Assembly: GCA_963826145.1 (NCBI GenBank)
Contig: CAWGVW010000002.1
Coordinates: forward strand, 1,488,001 to 1,552,000
Direction of reading: 5' to 3'
From: JBGPLJ01 sp963826145
GTDB lineage: Bacteria > Pseudomonadota > Gammaproteobacteria > Steroidobacterales > Steroidobacteraceae
Length of the DNA stretch: 64,000 nucleotides
Shown: positions 45,554 through 54,739 of the stretch, one piece after another
How positions within the stretch are numbered: the stretch's first letter is position 1
Layout of the letters: each line of letters starts with the position of its first letter
The notes under the pieces: model-generated
Database searches by the model: none
What the model was told of the DNA's origin: nothing
Seen by the model: the letters and a program-made list of their open reading frames with translations, nothing else
Program-made: the position numbers and the translations under genes

Positions 45554-46579
45554 ATGCGCGTACCGGCAGCGATTCTCGCCTTGTGGCTCGCGGCCACCGG
45601 TTCCGCTTGGGCGGACGATGATCTTCAGGCGCTCGACGCGGCATTCGCCGCCTGTCTCGCAAATCCCGCCCTGGCAAAGCATGACAACGACCGGCAGGTA
45701 CCTCGGGCGCCGCCGACCCGGTCAGGGAAGCCGGAGTCCGCAAACAAGGCACCGTCGAACAAGGCGCCGCCGCCGGGACTTGCACTGGTCTGCCCGGAAC
45801 TCGTAAGCGCCGTGGCGCGGAGCGATTTCGGCGAGCTCGTTCCGTCAGACTGGGCCGATGTGATCTCTGAGGGCCGCGTGCGTGAGCTGCGGACGGCGCT
45901 CGCTGCAAGCCGGGAGTCGCAGCCGACGCGATCTCCGACGCTCGAGGCGCTGCGTCCCGTACTGAAACGCATCGAGTCGCAGCAGAAGACGGTGCCCCCG
46001 ACACCCTGGGAAGAGTTCAAGGCCTGGGTCAAGTCGATCTTCGAGCGACGCGACAAACTGGACCAGAGCGACAGCTGGTTCTGGCGCATGCTGCGGCAAC
46101 TCCACATCTCGCCGACAACCGGCAAGATCATCAACTATTCGCTGCTGGCGTTGCTGCTCGCAGGCGCAATCGTCATAGTCATCATCGAACTGCGGGCCGC
46201 GGGCTTTTTCGCGAACACGAAACCCGGCGGGCCGCTCAGGCGGCGGGCTACCGGCGTTTCAGAGACGGGCCGCGTCACGCTCGGCGATGTCGCCGCGGCG
46301 CCGCTCGCCGAACGGCCGGCGCTCCTCGTCGAAGTCCTGATCGGACGATTCGTGGCGACCGGGCGATTGCACGAGCGTCGCAGCTTCACGCACCGCGAAC
46401 TCGATCGCGCCACGCGCCTCGACGAACCGCCGGATCGCGAAGCCTTCCGCGAGGTGCTGCTCGCCGCGGAGGCCGTGCGTTACGCGCATCGGCTGCCCGA
46501 GGAGGAGCAGCTCGAACGCGCCGTGCGCGATGGCGAAGCATTGCTGCTGCGCCTCTCGGGCGCGCGCGGGAGCGTGTAG
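45554..46579 (+). CDS. DUF4129 domain membrane protein
   Basis: The product has a signal peptide (MRVPAAILALWLAATGSAWA) and a periplasmic region with a Pro/Lys-rich stretch. An amphipathic segment, one membrane helix (YSLLALLLAGAIVIVIIELR) and a cytoplasmic C-terminal DUF4129 domain (HERRSFTHRELDRATRLDEP onward) follow. ATG 45554 gives 341 residues. TTG 45536 overlaps the upstream stop as TTGA and is an alternative. Genes of this type accompany MoxR ATPases and DUF58 proteins; the function is not established. Confidence 0.82.
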   Translation: MRVPAAILALWLAATGSAWADDDLQALDAAFAACLANPALAKHDNDRQVPRAPPTRSGKPESANKAPSNKAPPPGLALVCPELVSAVARSDFGELVPSDWADVISEGRVRELRTALAASRESQPTRSPTLEALRPVLKRIESQQKTVPPTPWEEFKAWVKSIFERRDKLDQSDSWFWRMLRQLHISPTTGKIINYSLLALLLAGAIVIVIIELRAAGFFANTKPGGPLRRRATGVSETGRVTLGDVAAAPLAERPALLVEVLIGRFVATGRLHERRSFTHRELDRATRLDEPPDREAFREVLLAAEAVRYAHRLPEEEQLERAVRDGEALLLRLSGARGSV

Positions 46580-47916
46580 TGAACGATCGATTGTTTACGC
46601 TCCTCTGTGCGATTGGCGCGTTCGCACTTTTCTACGGATTCTTCATCGGCGATTTCGCGGGCGGCGACGACAAGTCTCAGGTGTCGCGGCCGCTCAGCAC
46701 GGAAGCGCGGCCGAACGGCTACCTGGGACTGCGGAACTGGCTTGCGGCCGAGAAGATTCCATACGAGTCGCTCCGCCATCGCTACGGCTGGCTTGCGAGC
46801 AATACCGGAAGCCTGCAACGCACCGGCAATTTGCTGATCGTGACGCTGCCGGCGCTGCGGCCGCAGCGCTCGCATGAATCCGCGGATCTCGTGGACTGGG
46901 TGCGGCGGGGCAATACGCTCGTCGCCGTCGCGGGGCTCTTCGATACGCCCGAGTGGGGCGCGGAGCCGGGCGGCGTACTGTCGGAACTGAAGGACATGAC
47001 GCTGCTCGACTTCAAGGTCTATCGCCCAGACAAGAAGAATACGAAACCGCTGTCGGACGACGGTGAACCAACCGATGAGGCAGACGAGGAACAGACGAAT
47101 GACGGTTCGCCAATTGCTCGGCCGCGCGGGTACACCGTCGATCGCCTGCCCGAACCCAAGGCGGAACGCATGTGGCCGCGCGGCACACACGCGCTCACGA
47201 AGGATATCGAATCGATCAGCGCGGTCTCGGAGTACTGGTCCTACAAGTTCACGACAGCGAGCCCGGAGCAGGGCGCGGTGCTCGAAGTGATGGATGACGT
47301 CGACACCGGCATTCCCGCGCTCTGGGCGGGCCCGCTCGGCGCAGGCACCGTGGTGGTCAGCGGCTATGGCAGCATCTTCACCAACAAGATGCTGGGCCGG
47401 GCCGACAACGCACGCCTCTTCTCGAATCTGATCGCGTGGCGTCTCGGGGCCGGTGGCGTCGTGATCTTCGACGACATGCACCAGGGCGCAAGCTCGTTCT
47501 ATGACCCGGACGCCTTCTTCAAGGACCCCCGCCTGCATGAGACCTTCTGGTGGATCATGGGGCTCTGGCTCGCCTGGGCTGTGCTCTCGACGCGCCTGCG
47601 GGCGACGCGCCCGCAGATCACGGCTCCGCACGAGGCGGGATTCATCCGCTCGGTCGGCCAGTTCTTCGCGCGCACCGTGCCGGTCGGCGCAATCGGCGAG
47701 CGGCTGTGCGAGCATCTCTTCAACGATATCCGCCGCAGCCTCGGCTGGCCGCAGAACGGCGAACCGGTCTGGCCATGGCTGCGCTCGCTCACGGTCGTTC
47801 CCACGGCCGAAGTCGTCGAGTTCGAGCGGCTGCACGGCGCGCTCGCCGCGGGAAGCAAGGTCGACCTCACGAAGCTTCAGAACCTCATCCTCTCTATTCG
47901 AAAGCAGGTCTTATGA
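46579..47916 (+). CDS. DUF4350 domain membrane protein
   Basis: The 445-residue protein starts at GTG 46579, sharing a base with the preceding stop. An N-terminal anchor (FTLLCAIGAFALFYGFFIGD) precedes a GATase-like/DUF4350 domain with NGYLGLRNWLAAEKIPYESL and LVDWVRRGNTLVAVAG. A second membrane segment (FWWIMGLWLAWAVLSTRLRA) is near residue 325, and a helical C-terminal tail ends the protein. It belongs to the conserved MoxR-DUF58-DUF4129-RDD neighbourhood. The role is unknown. It overlaps moxR by ATGA. Confidence 0.85.
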   Translation: MNDRLFTLLCAIGAFALFYGFFIGDFAGGDDKSQVSRPLSTEARPNGYLGLRNWLAAEKIPYESLRHRYGWLASNTGSLQRTGNLLIVTLPALRPQRSHESADLVDWVRRGNTLVAVAGLFDTPEWGAEPGGVLSELKDMTLLDFKVYRPDKKNTKPLSDDGEPTDEADEEQTNDGSPIARPRGYTVDRLPEPKAERMWPRGTHALTKDIESISAVSEYWSYKFTTASPEQGAVLEVMDDVDTGIPALWAGPLGAGTVVVSGYGSIFTNKMLGRADNARLFSNLIAWRLGAGGVVIFDDMHQGASSFYDPDAFFKDPRLHETFWWIMGLWLAWAVLSTRLRATRPQITAPHEAGFIRSVGQFFARTVPVGAIGERLCEHLFNDIRRSLGWPQNGEPVWPWLRSLTVVPTAEVVEFERLHGALAAGSKVDLTKLQNLILSIRKQVL

Positions 47917-48864
47917 GCAATTCGGTCAGGGAACTTGGAAGTTCACTCGAGCGCGAACTCGGCGCGGTGGTCATCGGCGTCGAACCGGTGATCCACGCGC
48001 TCGCCATCGCCGTGATCGCGCGCGGCCATGTGCTGCTTCAGGGAGCGCCGGGGCTCGGCAAGACGCTGCCTGTCGAAGTCGCTCGCGCGCTGCCTCGGCG
48101 GGAGTTTTCAGCGCATCCAGGGAACGGCGGACCTGATGCCGAGCGACATCATCGGCGTGCACGTCTACGACGCGGGCAAGCAGCACTTCGTTTTCCGTCC
48201 CGGGCCGCTCTTCGCCGACGTCGTGCTGATGGATGAGATCAACCGCGCTGGACCCAAGACGCAGTCGGCGGTGCTCGAGGCGATGGAGGAACGGCAGGTC
48301 ACCGTCGAACGCGCACGACTGCAGCTCACCGACAAGTTTCTCGTCATCGCGACGCAGAATCCGCGTGAATTCGAAGGCACCTATCCGCTGCCCGAGTCGC
48401 AGCTCGACCGCTTCATGCTGCGCATCGATCTCGGCTATCCGCCGCGCGAGAGCGAGGCGGCGGTGATCGAACGGTATGGTGCGCGCATGGGAAATTTCGA
48501 CATCGCCGAGGCGGCGCTCACGCCACTGCCGCCCGAGCTCATCGATGCGGCACGCACCGAAGCGCAGGCCGTGCATGTTTCGTCCGAACTTGCCGGCTAC
48601 ATGCTCGACGTCGCGCGCGCAACGCGCGAGCACACGCAGATCTCGCTCGGACTTTCGACCCGCGGCGTGCTTGCGTTGACACGTGCCGCCCGCATCGAGG
48701 CGGCGCTGCGCGGTGCCGATTTCGCGACGCCGGACGACGTGAAGGCGGTCGCAGGTCTCGTGACCGCGCATCGGCTGATCCTGACGCCGGAAGCGGCGCT
48801 CGAGGGCATCGGACAGTCGATGCTCGTCAGCCGGATCCTCGAGCAGGTCGCGGTACCGCGGTAG
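47913..48864 (+). pseudogene. MoxR-family AAA ATPase, interrupted by a +1 frameshift
   Basis: MoxR ATPases act as chaperone-like remodellers, often with DUF58 or VWA proteins. The first frame reads from ATG 47913 through Walker A (GAPGLGKT) to VEVARALP. The second frame continues with GGSFQRIQGTADLMPSDIIG, Walker B VVLMDEINRAG and IATQNPREFEGTYPLPE to the stop at 48864. The change is at about 48091-48096. Removing one C from CTGCCTCGG would restore VARALLGGSFQRIQ, as expected for the family. Without correction the first frame ends at 48236 with no Walker B. All neighbours are intact, so a sequencing error is possible. Confidence 0.85.
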
Positions 48865-48894
48865 CAGTCATGATGAGCCTTTCATAATGAGTAC

Positions 48895-50196
48895 ATGGCG
48901 ATGAGTCTCACCCGGCGGGCCTTGATCGCGATTGCGCTCATTGCGTTGCTTGCGATCGCGGGCCTGTGGAGCGAGGACGCCATGCTCGCGCAACTGTGGG
49001 AGATCCCTGGCGTCCTGCTGCTGCTCGGTCTCACCCTCGAGGGAATCCTGCGCCTGCGCTCGGCCGTGAAACTCGATGTCGACCTCTCGACCCAGGCGCA
49101 TCTCGGGCGGGCCATGTCGCTCGAGTGGCGTCTTGCAAGCCTTCGTGGACCGCTGACTCTCGAATTCGCGCGTTGCGCGCCTGCGGGGGTGGATTTCGCC
49201 GAAGCGGTGGAACTCGTGCACGTCGCGCGGCACCAGGCCGTGCGCCTGCCGTTCGAAGTGACGCCGCTCGTCCTCGGGAAGCTCCCGTGGCCGCCCGCGT
49301 CGGCGCGAATTCGAGGACTCTTCGGGCTCGGCTGGTGGCCACGGCGGCTCGCCGTTGCGGGCGAACTTACCGTCGTTCCGGATCTCCTCAGGCGTTCGAA
49401 CGCGAATCCAACGCTCACACGGCAGGGCGGCAACGCACGCACGGTTCGAGGCGCCGGCGCCGAAGTCCACGAACTGCGCGAGTACCAGCCCGGCGATCCG
49501 CTCCGCTCCATCGACTGGAAGGCGAGCGCCCGTGCGCAGCGTCTCATCGCCCGCGATTTCACCGAGGACCAGCATCTCGAAGTGATGCTCGCCATCGACG
49601 CGGGCAGGGCGAGCACGCTCTGGGCGGGACGCATGGACCGGCTCGGTACTTACGTCAATTTCGCTTGCCGCTTTGCCGAGCACGTGGTGAGCCGCGACGA
49701 TCAGATCGGCGTGATCGCTTTCGCCGAGCAGCCGCTTGCCATCCTGCCGCCGGGCCGCGGCGCTCCGGCCGTCATGCGCCTGCGCAATGCACTTCGGGAA
49801 TTGCGACCCGTGGCACGCGAGTCAAATCCGCTCATTGCGGCCGCGCGCCTGCGAACGCTTTGCCGCCAGCGTGCGCTCATCATTCTTCTCACTGACCTCG
49901 ACGATGCGGGAGCCGCGAGCCAGCTCGCGCGAGCCGTGCGCCTGCTGAAACCGAAACATGTACCCGTTGTCGCGAGCATTTCCAATCCGCAGCTCGCCGA
50001 GCTCGAAAAGCAGCGCGCCGAACGCTGGGTCGATCCCTACGTGTCGCTCGCCGCGACGGAACAACTCGATCGCATTCGCGGCAACGCCTTTCTCCTGCGA
50101 AAGCTCGGTGTGCCGGTCGTGATCGCTCCGGCGGCCCTGCTCGAGGACTCGGTGTTCTCGCTCTACGGCGATCTCAAGGCGCGGCGGCAGGTGTGA
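48895..50196 (+). CDS. DUF58 domain protein
   Basis: This 433-residue protein has two N-terminal membrane helices (ALIAIALIALLAIAGL and IPGVLLLLGLTLEGIL). The DUF58 signature follows (EVHELREYQPGDPLRSIDWK, then ASARAQRLIARDF). A VWA-like fold (VMLAIDAGRAS, LIILLTDLDDAG) makes up the C-terminal half. DUF58 proteins are the usual partners of MoxR ATPases. The 3' end overlaps that of the convergent SpoIIM-like gene by 23 bp. Confidence 0.9.
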   Translation: MAMSLTRRALIAIALIALLAIAGLWSEDAMLAQLWEIPGVLLLLGLTLEGILRLRSAVKLDVDLSTQAHLGRAMSLEWRLASLRGPLTLEFARCAPAGVDFAEAVELVHVARHQAVRLPFEVTPLVLGKLPWPPASARIRGLFGLGWWPRRLAVAGELTVVPDLLRRSNANPTLTRQGGNARTVRGAGAEVHELREYQPGDPLRSIDWKASARAQRLIARDFTEDQHLEVMLAIDAGRASTLWAGRMDRLGTYVNFACRFAEHVVSRDDQIGVIAFAEQPLAILPPGRGAPAVMRLRNALRELRPVARESNPLIAAARLRTLCRQRALIILLTDLDDAGAASQLARAVRLLKPKHVPVVASISNPQLAELEKQRAERWVDPYVSLAATEQLDRIRGNAFLLRKLGVPVVIAPAALLEDSVFSLYGDLKARRQV

Positions 50197-51178
50197 CGCG
50201 GCGCTTGCGCCAGAGCCATCCAGTGACGAGTCCCATCGCGAAGATCCAGTAGCCGCAGCCGATCACAGCGCGGGCCCAGAGCGGTACGTGGGGATTCGTC
50301 GAGATGGTGCCCTCGATGAGACCGCAGATGATGAGGAGCGGCACGCAGAGCACGAGGTATTTCGCCGCGCGGATCACCGCCGCCTGGAACGAAGCGAGCC
50401 GGGTCGCAAGCCGCGGTCGAATGAGCGCCTCACCGAGCATTACGCCCGCCGCGCTCGCGAGGCAGATTGTCGTGAGTTCCACCGGTCCGTGCGCGATGAC
50501 CCACTCGAAGAGGCGCAGCCCGAGTCCGTGCTGCGCGGTGAACGAAAATACGCCGCCGATCGACAGGCCGTTCAGCACGACGATATAAAACGTGCCGAGG
50601 CCGAAGATCACGCCGAGCACGGTTGCCGTGCAAGCCACCACGATGTTGTTCGTGAAGATGCGGATGGCGAGATAGGAACCCGGAACAATATTGAGGGCGC
50701 TGTCGGTCCAGAGGCGCCCGCTCTCGACATCGTTGATCGCATCTTCCGGCAGGAAGAGCGATGCAAGTTCGGGCGCGTAGTTGACGAGCCACGCGCCGGC
50801 GGCGGCGCTCGCGATGAAGAGGGCGGTCACGGCGAACAGGGATCCGCGCATCTCGCGCGTGATCGACGGCACGTCATCGCGCACGATCGTGAAGAGGTCG
50901 GTGAAGAATCGGTGCGCGGGTCTCGTCAGCAGGCTATGCGTGCGCCGGTAGCTCGATTCGAGATAACGCGTGATGCGGCTCTCCGGCAGAAGGCGTCGCG
51001 CCATGGACAGATCGTGCGCGAGAGCGCGATATCCCGTTACCGCTTCGTTTGCCTCCGCAACCGAATGCCGGCGGCCGCGACCGAGCTCGGCAACGTGCGC
51101 TTCGATCTTCTGCCAGAGCGTCAGCCGCTGTGTGAGCCATGCGCGCAGTCCCGCATCGCTTGGCGACGCTGCGCTCAT
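50174..51178 (-). CDS. SpoIIM-like stage II sporulation protein M family membrane protein
   Basis: The 334-residue protein has a soluble helical N-terminal part (about 100 residues) and at least five membrane segments. Family features are GSLFAVTALFIASAAAGAWL, FTNNIVVACTATVLGVIFGL, and the ending with HGPVELTTICLASAAGVMLG. SpoIIM-like proteins in non-sporulating bacteria have no known role but recur with RDD, DUF58 and MoxR genes. It overlaps the RDD gene by ATGA. Confidence 0.88.
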   Translation of the reverse strand: MSAASPSDAGLRAWLTQRLTLWQKIEAHVAELGRGRRHSVAEANEAVTGYRALAHDLSMARRLLPESRITRYLESSYRRTHSLLTRPAHRFFTDLFTIVRDDVPSITREMRGSLFAVTALFIASAAAGAWLVNYAPELASLFLPEDAINDVESGRLWTDSALNIVPGSYLAIRIFTNNIVVACTATVLGVIFGLGTFYIVVLNGLSIGGVFSFTAQHGLGLRLFEWVIAHGPVELTTICLASAAGVMLGEALIRPRLATRLASFQAAVIRAAKYLVLCVPLLIICGLIEGTISTNPHVPLWARAVIGCGYWIFAMGLVTGWLWRKRRVTPAAAP

Positions 51179-51924
51179 GCCGGATGAGGGGGCGCGACCG
51201 GGCGAAGGAGCGCCGACAGGCGCCGCAGCGCATCGTGCTCGCCGATGTAGAGCGTGTTCTCTTCGGTCGCACCCGGCTCGAACTGCAGGATCGCCTGCCT
51301 CGCAATCCGAAGGCGCGCGACCGGCTCGAGCGCATCCCAGCGTGCGAGCAGATCGTCCAGGAGTTCCGCCTGCTCCGCGCTCAGGCCCGCCGCAGTGCCC
51401 TGCATCGCGAGCAGGCCGACCGACTCCCGGCTAGGCCCTTCGTCGTAGATCAGCAAAGTGCCCGCCGCCATGTCGCCGACGCGCACCTGGCGGTCCGTCA
51501 CGAAGCACGCGATGAGTCCCACGCAATAGGCGAAGGGCAGCGCATCGAGCAGTCGAAAGAGGTTGCGGATGAGGATTGCACCGGCGCCGGGTGGAGAGCC
51601 GTCCCGCATGACAACGTGAATGCCTGCGATGCGCTTGCCCGGCGACCTTCCGCCCATCATGAGCTCGACGATCGGGTGGTAGAGGAAATAGATGGCGGAA
51701 GCGGGCAGACCCACCCAGAGGAAGACCGCGCGCTGGGAGCCGCTGAAGGCGAGGGACACGACGAGTTGCGCAAGCAGCAGCCACAGGATCGCGCCGAGCG
51801 CCCGGATGTGGAAGTCGATCACGAAGGCGAAGCTGCGCCCGCCAATCCCGGCGATCGGCAGCGTGAAGTCGACGCCCGTGACGCTGCGTATCCTGAGTCC
51901 ATCGTCGATCCCGGCAGGATCCAT
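51175..51924 (-). CDS. RDD family membrane protein
   Basis: The protein has 249 residues from ATG 51924. The N-terminal GVDFTLPIAGIGGRSFAFVI corresponds to the RDD motif region, with RSFAFVID in place of Arg-Asp-Asp. Membrane segments (ALGAILWLLLAQLVVSLAFS, AVFLWVGLPASAIYFLYHPI) and GGRSPGKRIAGIHVV are typical. A soluble C-terminal part of about 90 residues follows. It lies 25 bases downstream of prfA and upstream of the SpoIIM-like gene. Family function is unsettled; some RDD proteins have been proposed to be transporters. Confidence 0.88.
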   Translation of the reverse strand: MDPAGIDDGLRIRSVTGVDFTLPIAGIGGRSFAFVIDFHIRALGAILWLLLAQLVVSLAFSGSQRAVFLWVGLPASAIYFLYHPIVELMMGGRSPGKRIAGIHVVMRDGSPPGAGAILIRNLFRLLDALPFAYCVGLIACFVTDRQVRVGDMAAGTLLIYDEGPSRESVGLLAMQGTAAGLSAEQAELLDDLLARWDALEPVARLRIARQAILQFEPGATEENTLYIGEHDALRRLSALLRPVAPPHPA

Positions 51925-51949
51925 GCTGTCGACTCCCGTTGCGCGGCGG

Positions 51950-53035
51950 TTATTGTGCCGTTGCTTCCGCCAGCTGTTCGGCCTCGAACTCCTGCAGGAG
52001 CGGTGCAATCACGTCGTCGAGCCGGCCATCGATGACCTCGGCGAGCTGGTAGAGCGTCAGATTGATACGGTGGTCCGTAACGCGCCCCTGCGGGAAATTA
52101 TACGTGCGGATGCGCTCCGAGCGGTCGCCGCTCCCCACCTGGAGCCTGCGCGAGGCGGCTTCTGCGGCCGCGCGCTTCTCCACCTCCGCGGCTTGGAGCT
52201 TTGCCTTGAGGAGCGACATCGCGCGCGCGCGGTTCTTGTGCTGCGAGCGTTCGTCCTGGCATTCGACCACGATGCCGGTCGGCAGGTGGGTGATACGGAT
52301 CGCGGAGTCCGTCTTGTTGACGTGCTGGCCGCCGGCACCGGATGAGCGATAAGTGTCGATGCGCAGTTCCGCCGGGTTCAGCTCGACGGACTCGACCTCG
52401 TCGAGTTCCGGAAGGATTGCAACCGTCACGGCCGAAGTGTGGATACGCCCCTGCGCCTCCGTGGCCGGCACGCGCTGCACGCGGTGCGTGCCGGACTCGA
52501 ACTTGAGCTTCGAAAAGGCTCCGGTGCCGACGACACGGCTGATGATCTCCTTGTACCCGCCGTGTTCGCCGGCGCTCTCGCTCAGCACCTCGACGCGCCA
52601 GCCCTGTGATTCCGCGTAGCGGGTGTACATGCGGAAAAGATCGCCCACGAAGATCGCCGCTTCGTCGCCGCCGGTTCCCGCTCGGATCTCGAGGAAGATG
52701 TTGCGCTCATCCCGTGGATCCTTCGGCAGCAGGAGCCGTGCGAGGTCGCGTTCGCCGGCGTCGAGCTTCGCCGCGAGGCTCTTCTTTTCCTCTTCGCCGA
52801 GTGCGCGCGTTTCGGCGTCCGGGTCGCCGGCCAGCTCTTCGGCCGCATCGAGATCGTTCCGGGCCTCGTTGTAGGCCCGGTATCGCTGCACCACGGGCTC
52901 GAGCCGGGAATACTCCATCGAGAGTTCCCGGTACCGCGCCGCGTCCGATGCGCTGGCCGCGTCCGCCAGCAGGTGGCTGACTTCTTCGAAGCGATCGGCA
53001 AGGCGGTCGAGCTTCTGTCGAATCGAGTCTTTCAT
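51950..53035 (-). CDS. prfA: Peptide chain release factor 1
   Basis: RF1 reads UAA and UAG stop codons. The catalytic GGQ is in [20 protein letters not shown] near residue 235. The anticodon-like PxT tripeptide region is in the [20 protein letters not shown] stretch. The 361-residue length is exact for the family. It is divergent from the TPR lipoprotein gene with a 60-base gap. The usual downstream prmC is not adjacent. Confidence 0.97.
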   Translation of the reverse strand: [361 protein letters not shown]

Positions 53036-53095
53036 GGCCTTTTCATGGCCCTTACATGGCAGATGGCCGTCAGAGCATGTCAGTATATTAGAGTC

Positions 53096-54739
53096 ATGAC
53101 GCTCCCCTCGATCTGCTTACTGGCCGCGATGCTGCTCGCCGGCTGCGCGCTCGAACCGCCGCGGGCCGCGGACGATCCGAACGCCCATATCATTCTCGCC
53201 GAGCTCGCGCTCGCGCGCGGCGAGAGCGAGATTGCGGCCGAGGAGTACCAGCGCGCGAGTGAAGGGAGCTCCGACGTCAAGCTCGCGGGGCGGGCAGCCC
53301 AGGTCGCGCTCGACAGCGGCCGCGACGACCTCGCTGAACTTGCGACGAACCGCTGGCTCGCGCTCGACCCGGAGAATTCGCTCGCGCGCAGGAGCGCGGG
53401 CCTTGCCGCGTTGCGCAGAAATCAGCTGCCGCGCGCCTTCGAGCTGCTCGAAGGCTCGCTGACCGCGACCGGCGCGGCGGGTGAGAAGGAACTCGCCGAT
53501 CTTATCGCGACGCTCGCCAACGAATCGAACAGCTACGGGGTCTTCGTCATCGGACGCGGGCTCGCCGCGAAACACGCGGACTCCGCACAGGCGCAATACG
53601 CATCCGCCGCATTCGCGCTTGCCGCCTATAACTACTCCTTTGCCGCCGAGCAGGCCGAGCGCGCACTCGAACTCAAACCCGACTACGCCAATGCGAAACG
53701 ACTCGAGGCGCGCGCGCTCGTCATGTCGGGCGCGACTGCCCGGGGCCTCGAGCTCGCGCGGCAGGCGTCGGCCGACGGCGATATCGAGGCGCGCCTGGAA
53801 CTTGCCATGCTGAGCGAATTCGCCGGCGACAAGGGCGAGGCCCGCAAGCAATACCAGTCCTTGCTTGAATCCGAAGCGGGCCGAAGCGATGCGCTCTATG
53901 AACTCGCGCTCCTCGATTTCCGCGAACGCAAGTACGACGAGGCGGCGCGCGGCTTCACGGAACTCCTCACGATCGGCCGCCAGGTGGGCGCGGCCTTCTA
54001 CTATCTCGGATCCATCGCCGAGCGGCGCGGCGATCACGAACGGGCAATCCGCTTCTACTCGCGGATCGTGTCCGGAGAATTTGCGGTGGACGCGCAGGTG
54101 CGGACGGCACGACTTCTCGGCGAGGGCGATCTCGTTGAGCAGGGCGAAGCGTCGCTCGACACTTTCGCGAGCGAGCATCCGGAATTCTCGATCGAACTCG
54201 CCATTGGCCGCTCGCGGCTCCTGAGCGAGCGCCTGCAGCATCGGGCAGCGCTCGACTGCGTGGATGCCGAGCTCGAGCGCTATCCGGGCAACCTCGATCT
54301 CATCATGCAGCGTGTCCTCGTGCTCGACCGCTCGGGTCGCGTGAGCGAAGCGGTGCGCACGCTCCGTGACCTCTCGCGCGAGCGGCCTGACGATCCGGTT
54401 ACGCTCAATGCGCTCGGCTACACCCTGGTCGATCACAATCAGAGCCTCGGCGAAGGCGAAGCGCTCATCCACCGGGCGAACGCGATGATGCCGGACAGTC
54501 CGGCGATCCTGGACAGCCTCGGCTGGGCGCACTTTCGACGCGGCCGCTACGCAGAAGCCGCCGCTGCGCTGCGCAAGGCATATGACCAGGCCCAGGATCC
54601 GGAAATAGCCGCGCACCTCGGCGAAGCGCTCTGGAAGCTCGGCGAGCGCGAGAAGGCGCGCGATGTGTGGCAGGAAGCACTCGCCACATCGCCGACCGAT
54701 CCGTATCTGAATTCGACGCTGCGCCGATATGCGAAGTGA
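53096..54739 (+). CDS. TPR-repeat lipoprotein
   Basis: From ATG 53096 the protein has 547 residues, with a lipoprotein signal peptide MTLPSICLLAAMLLAGC placing the lipid Cys at 17. The rest is a run of tetratricopeptide-like helices, seen as HIILAELALARGESEIAAEE, EQAERALELKPDYANAKRLE, NALGYTLVDHNQSLGEGEAL and GRYAEAAAALRKAYDQAQDP. It corresponds in position to the TPR protein upstream of lolB in Pseudomonas. A scaffold role at the outer membrane is possible but unproven. It overlaps lolB by 11 bp. Confidence 0.88.
   Translation: MTLPSICLLAAMLLAGCALEPPRAADDPNAHIILAELALARGESEIAAEEYQRASEGSSDVKLAGRAAQVALDSGRDDLAELATNRWLALDPENSLARRSAGLAALRRNQLPRAFELLEGSLTATGAAGEKELADLIATLANESNSYGVFVIGRGLAAKHADSAQAQYASAAFALAAYNYSFAAEQAERALELKPDYANAKRLEARALVMSGATARGLELARQASADGDIEARLELAMLSEFAGDKGEARKQYQSLLESEAGRSDALYELALLDFRERKYDEAARGFTELLTIGRQVGAAFYYLGSIAERRGDHERAIRFYSRIVSGEFAVDAQVRTARLLGEGDLVEQGEASLDTFASEHPEFSIELAIGRSRLLSERLQHRAALDCVDAELERYPGNLDLIMQRVLVLDRSGRVSEAVRTLRDLSRERPDDPVTLNALGYTLVDHNQSLGEGEALIHRANAMMPDSPAILDSLGWAHFRRGRYAEAAAALRKAYDQAQDPEIAAHLGEALWKLGEREKARDVWQEALATSPTDPYLNSTLRRYAK

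Noticed and set aside
47913..48236. Programmed frameshift in moxR as first explanation
   Set aside because: No slippery heptamer or downstream stimulatory hairpin is evident, and a similar one-base event at 62202 suggests a technical cause; kept only as an open possibility.
50174..51178. Evidence for sporulation because of a SpoIIM-like gene
   Set aside because: The family is widespread in non-sporulating Gram-negative bacteria, and LptD, LolB and other outer-membrane genes show a diderm proteobacterium.
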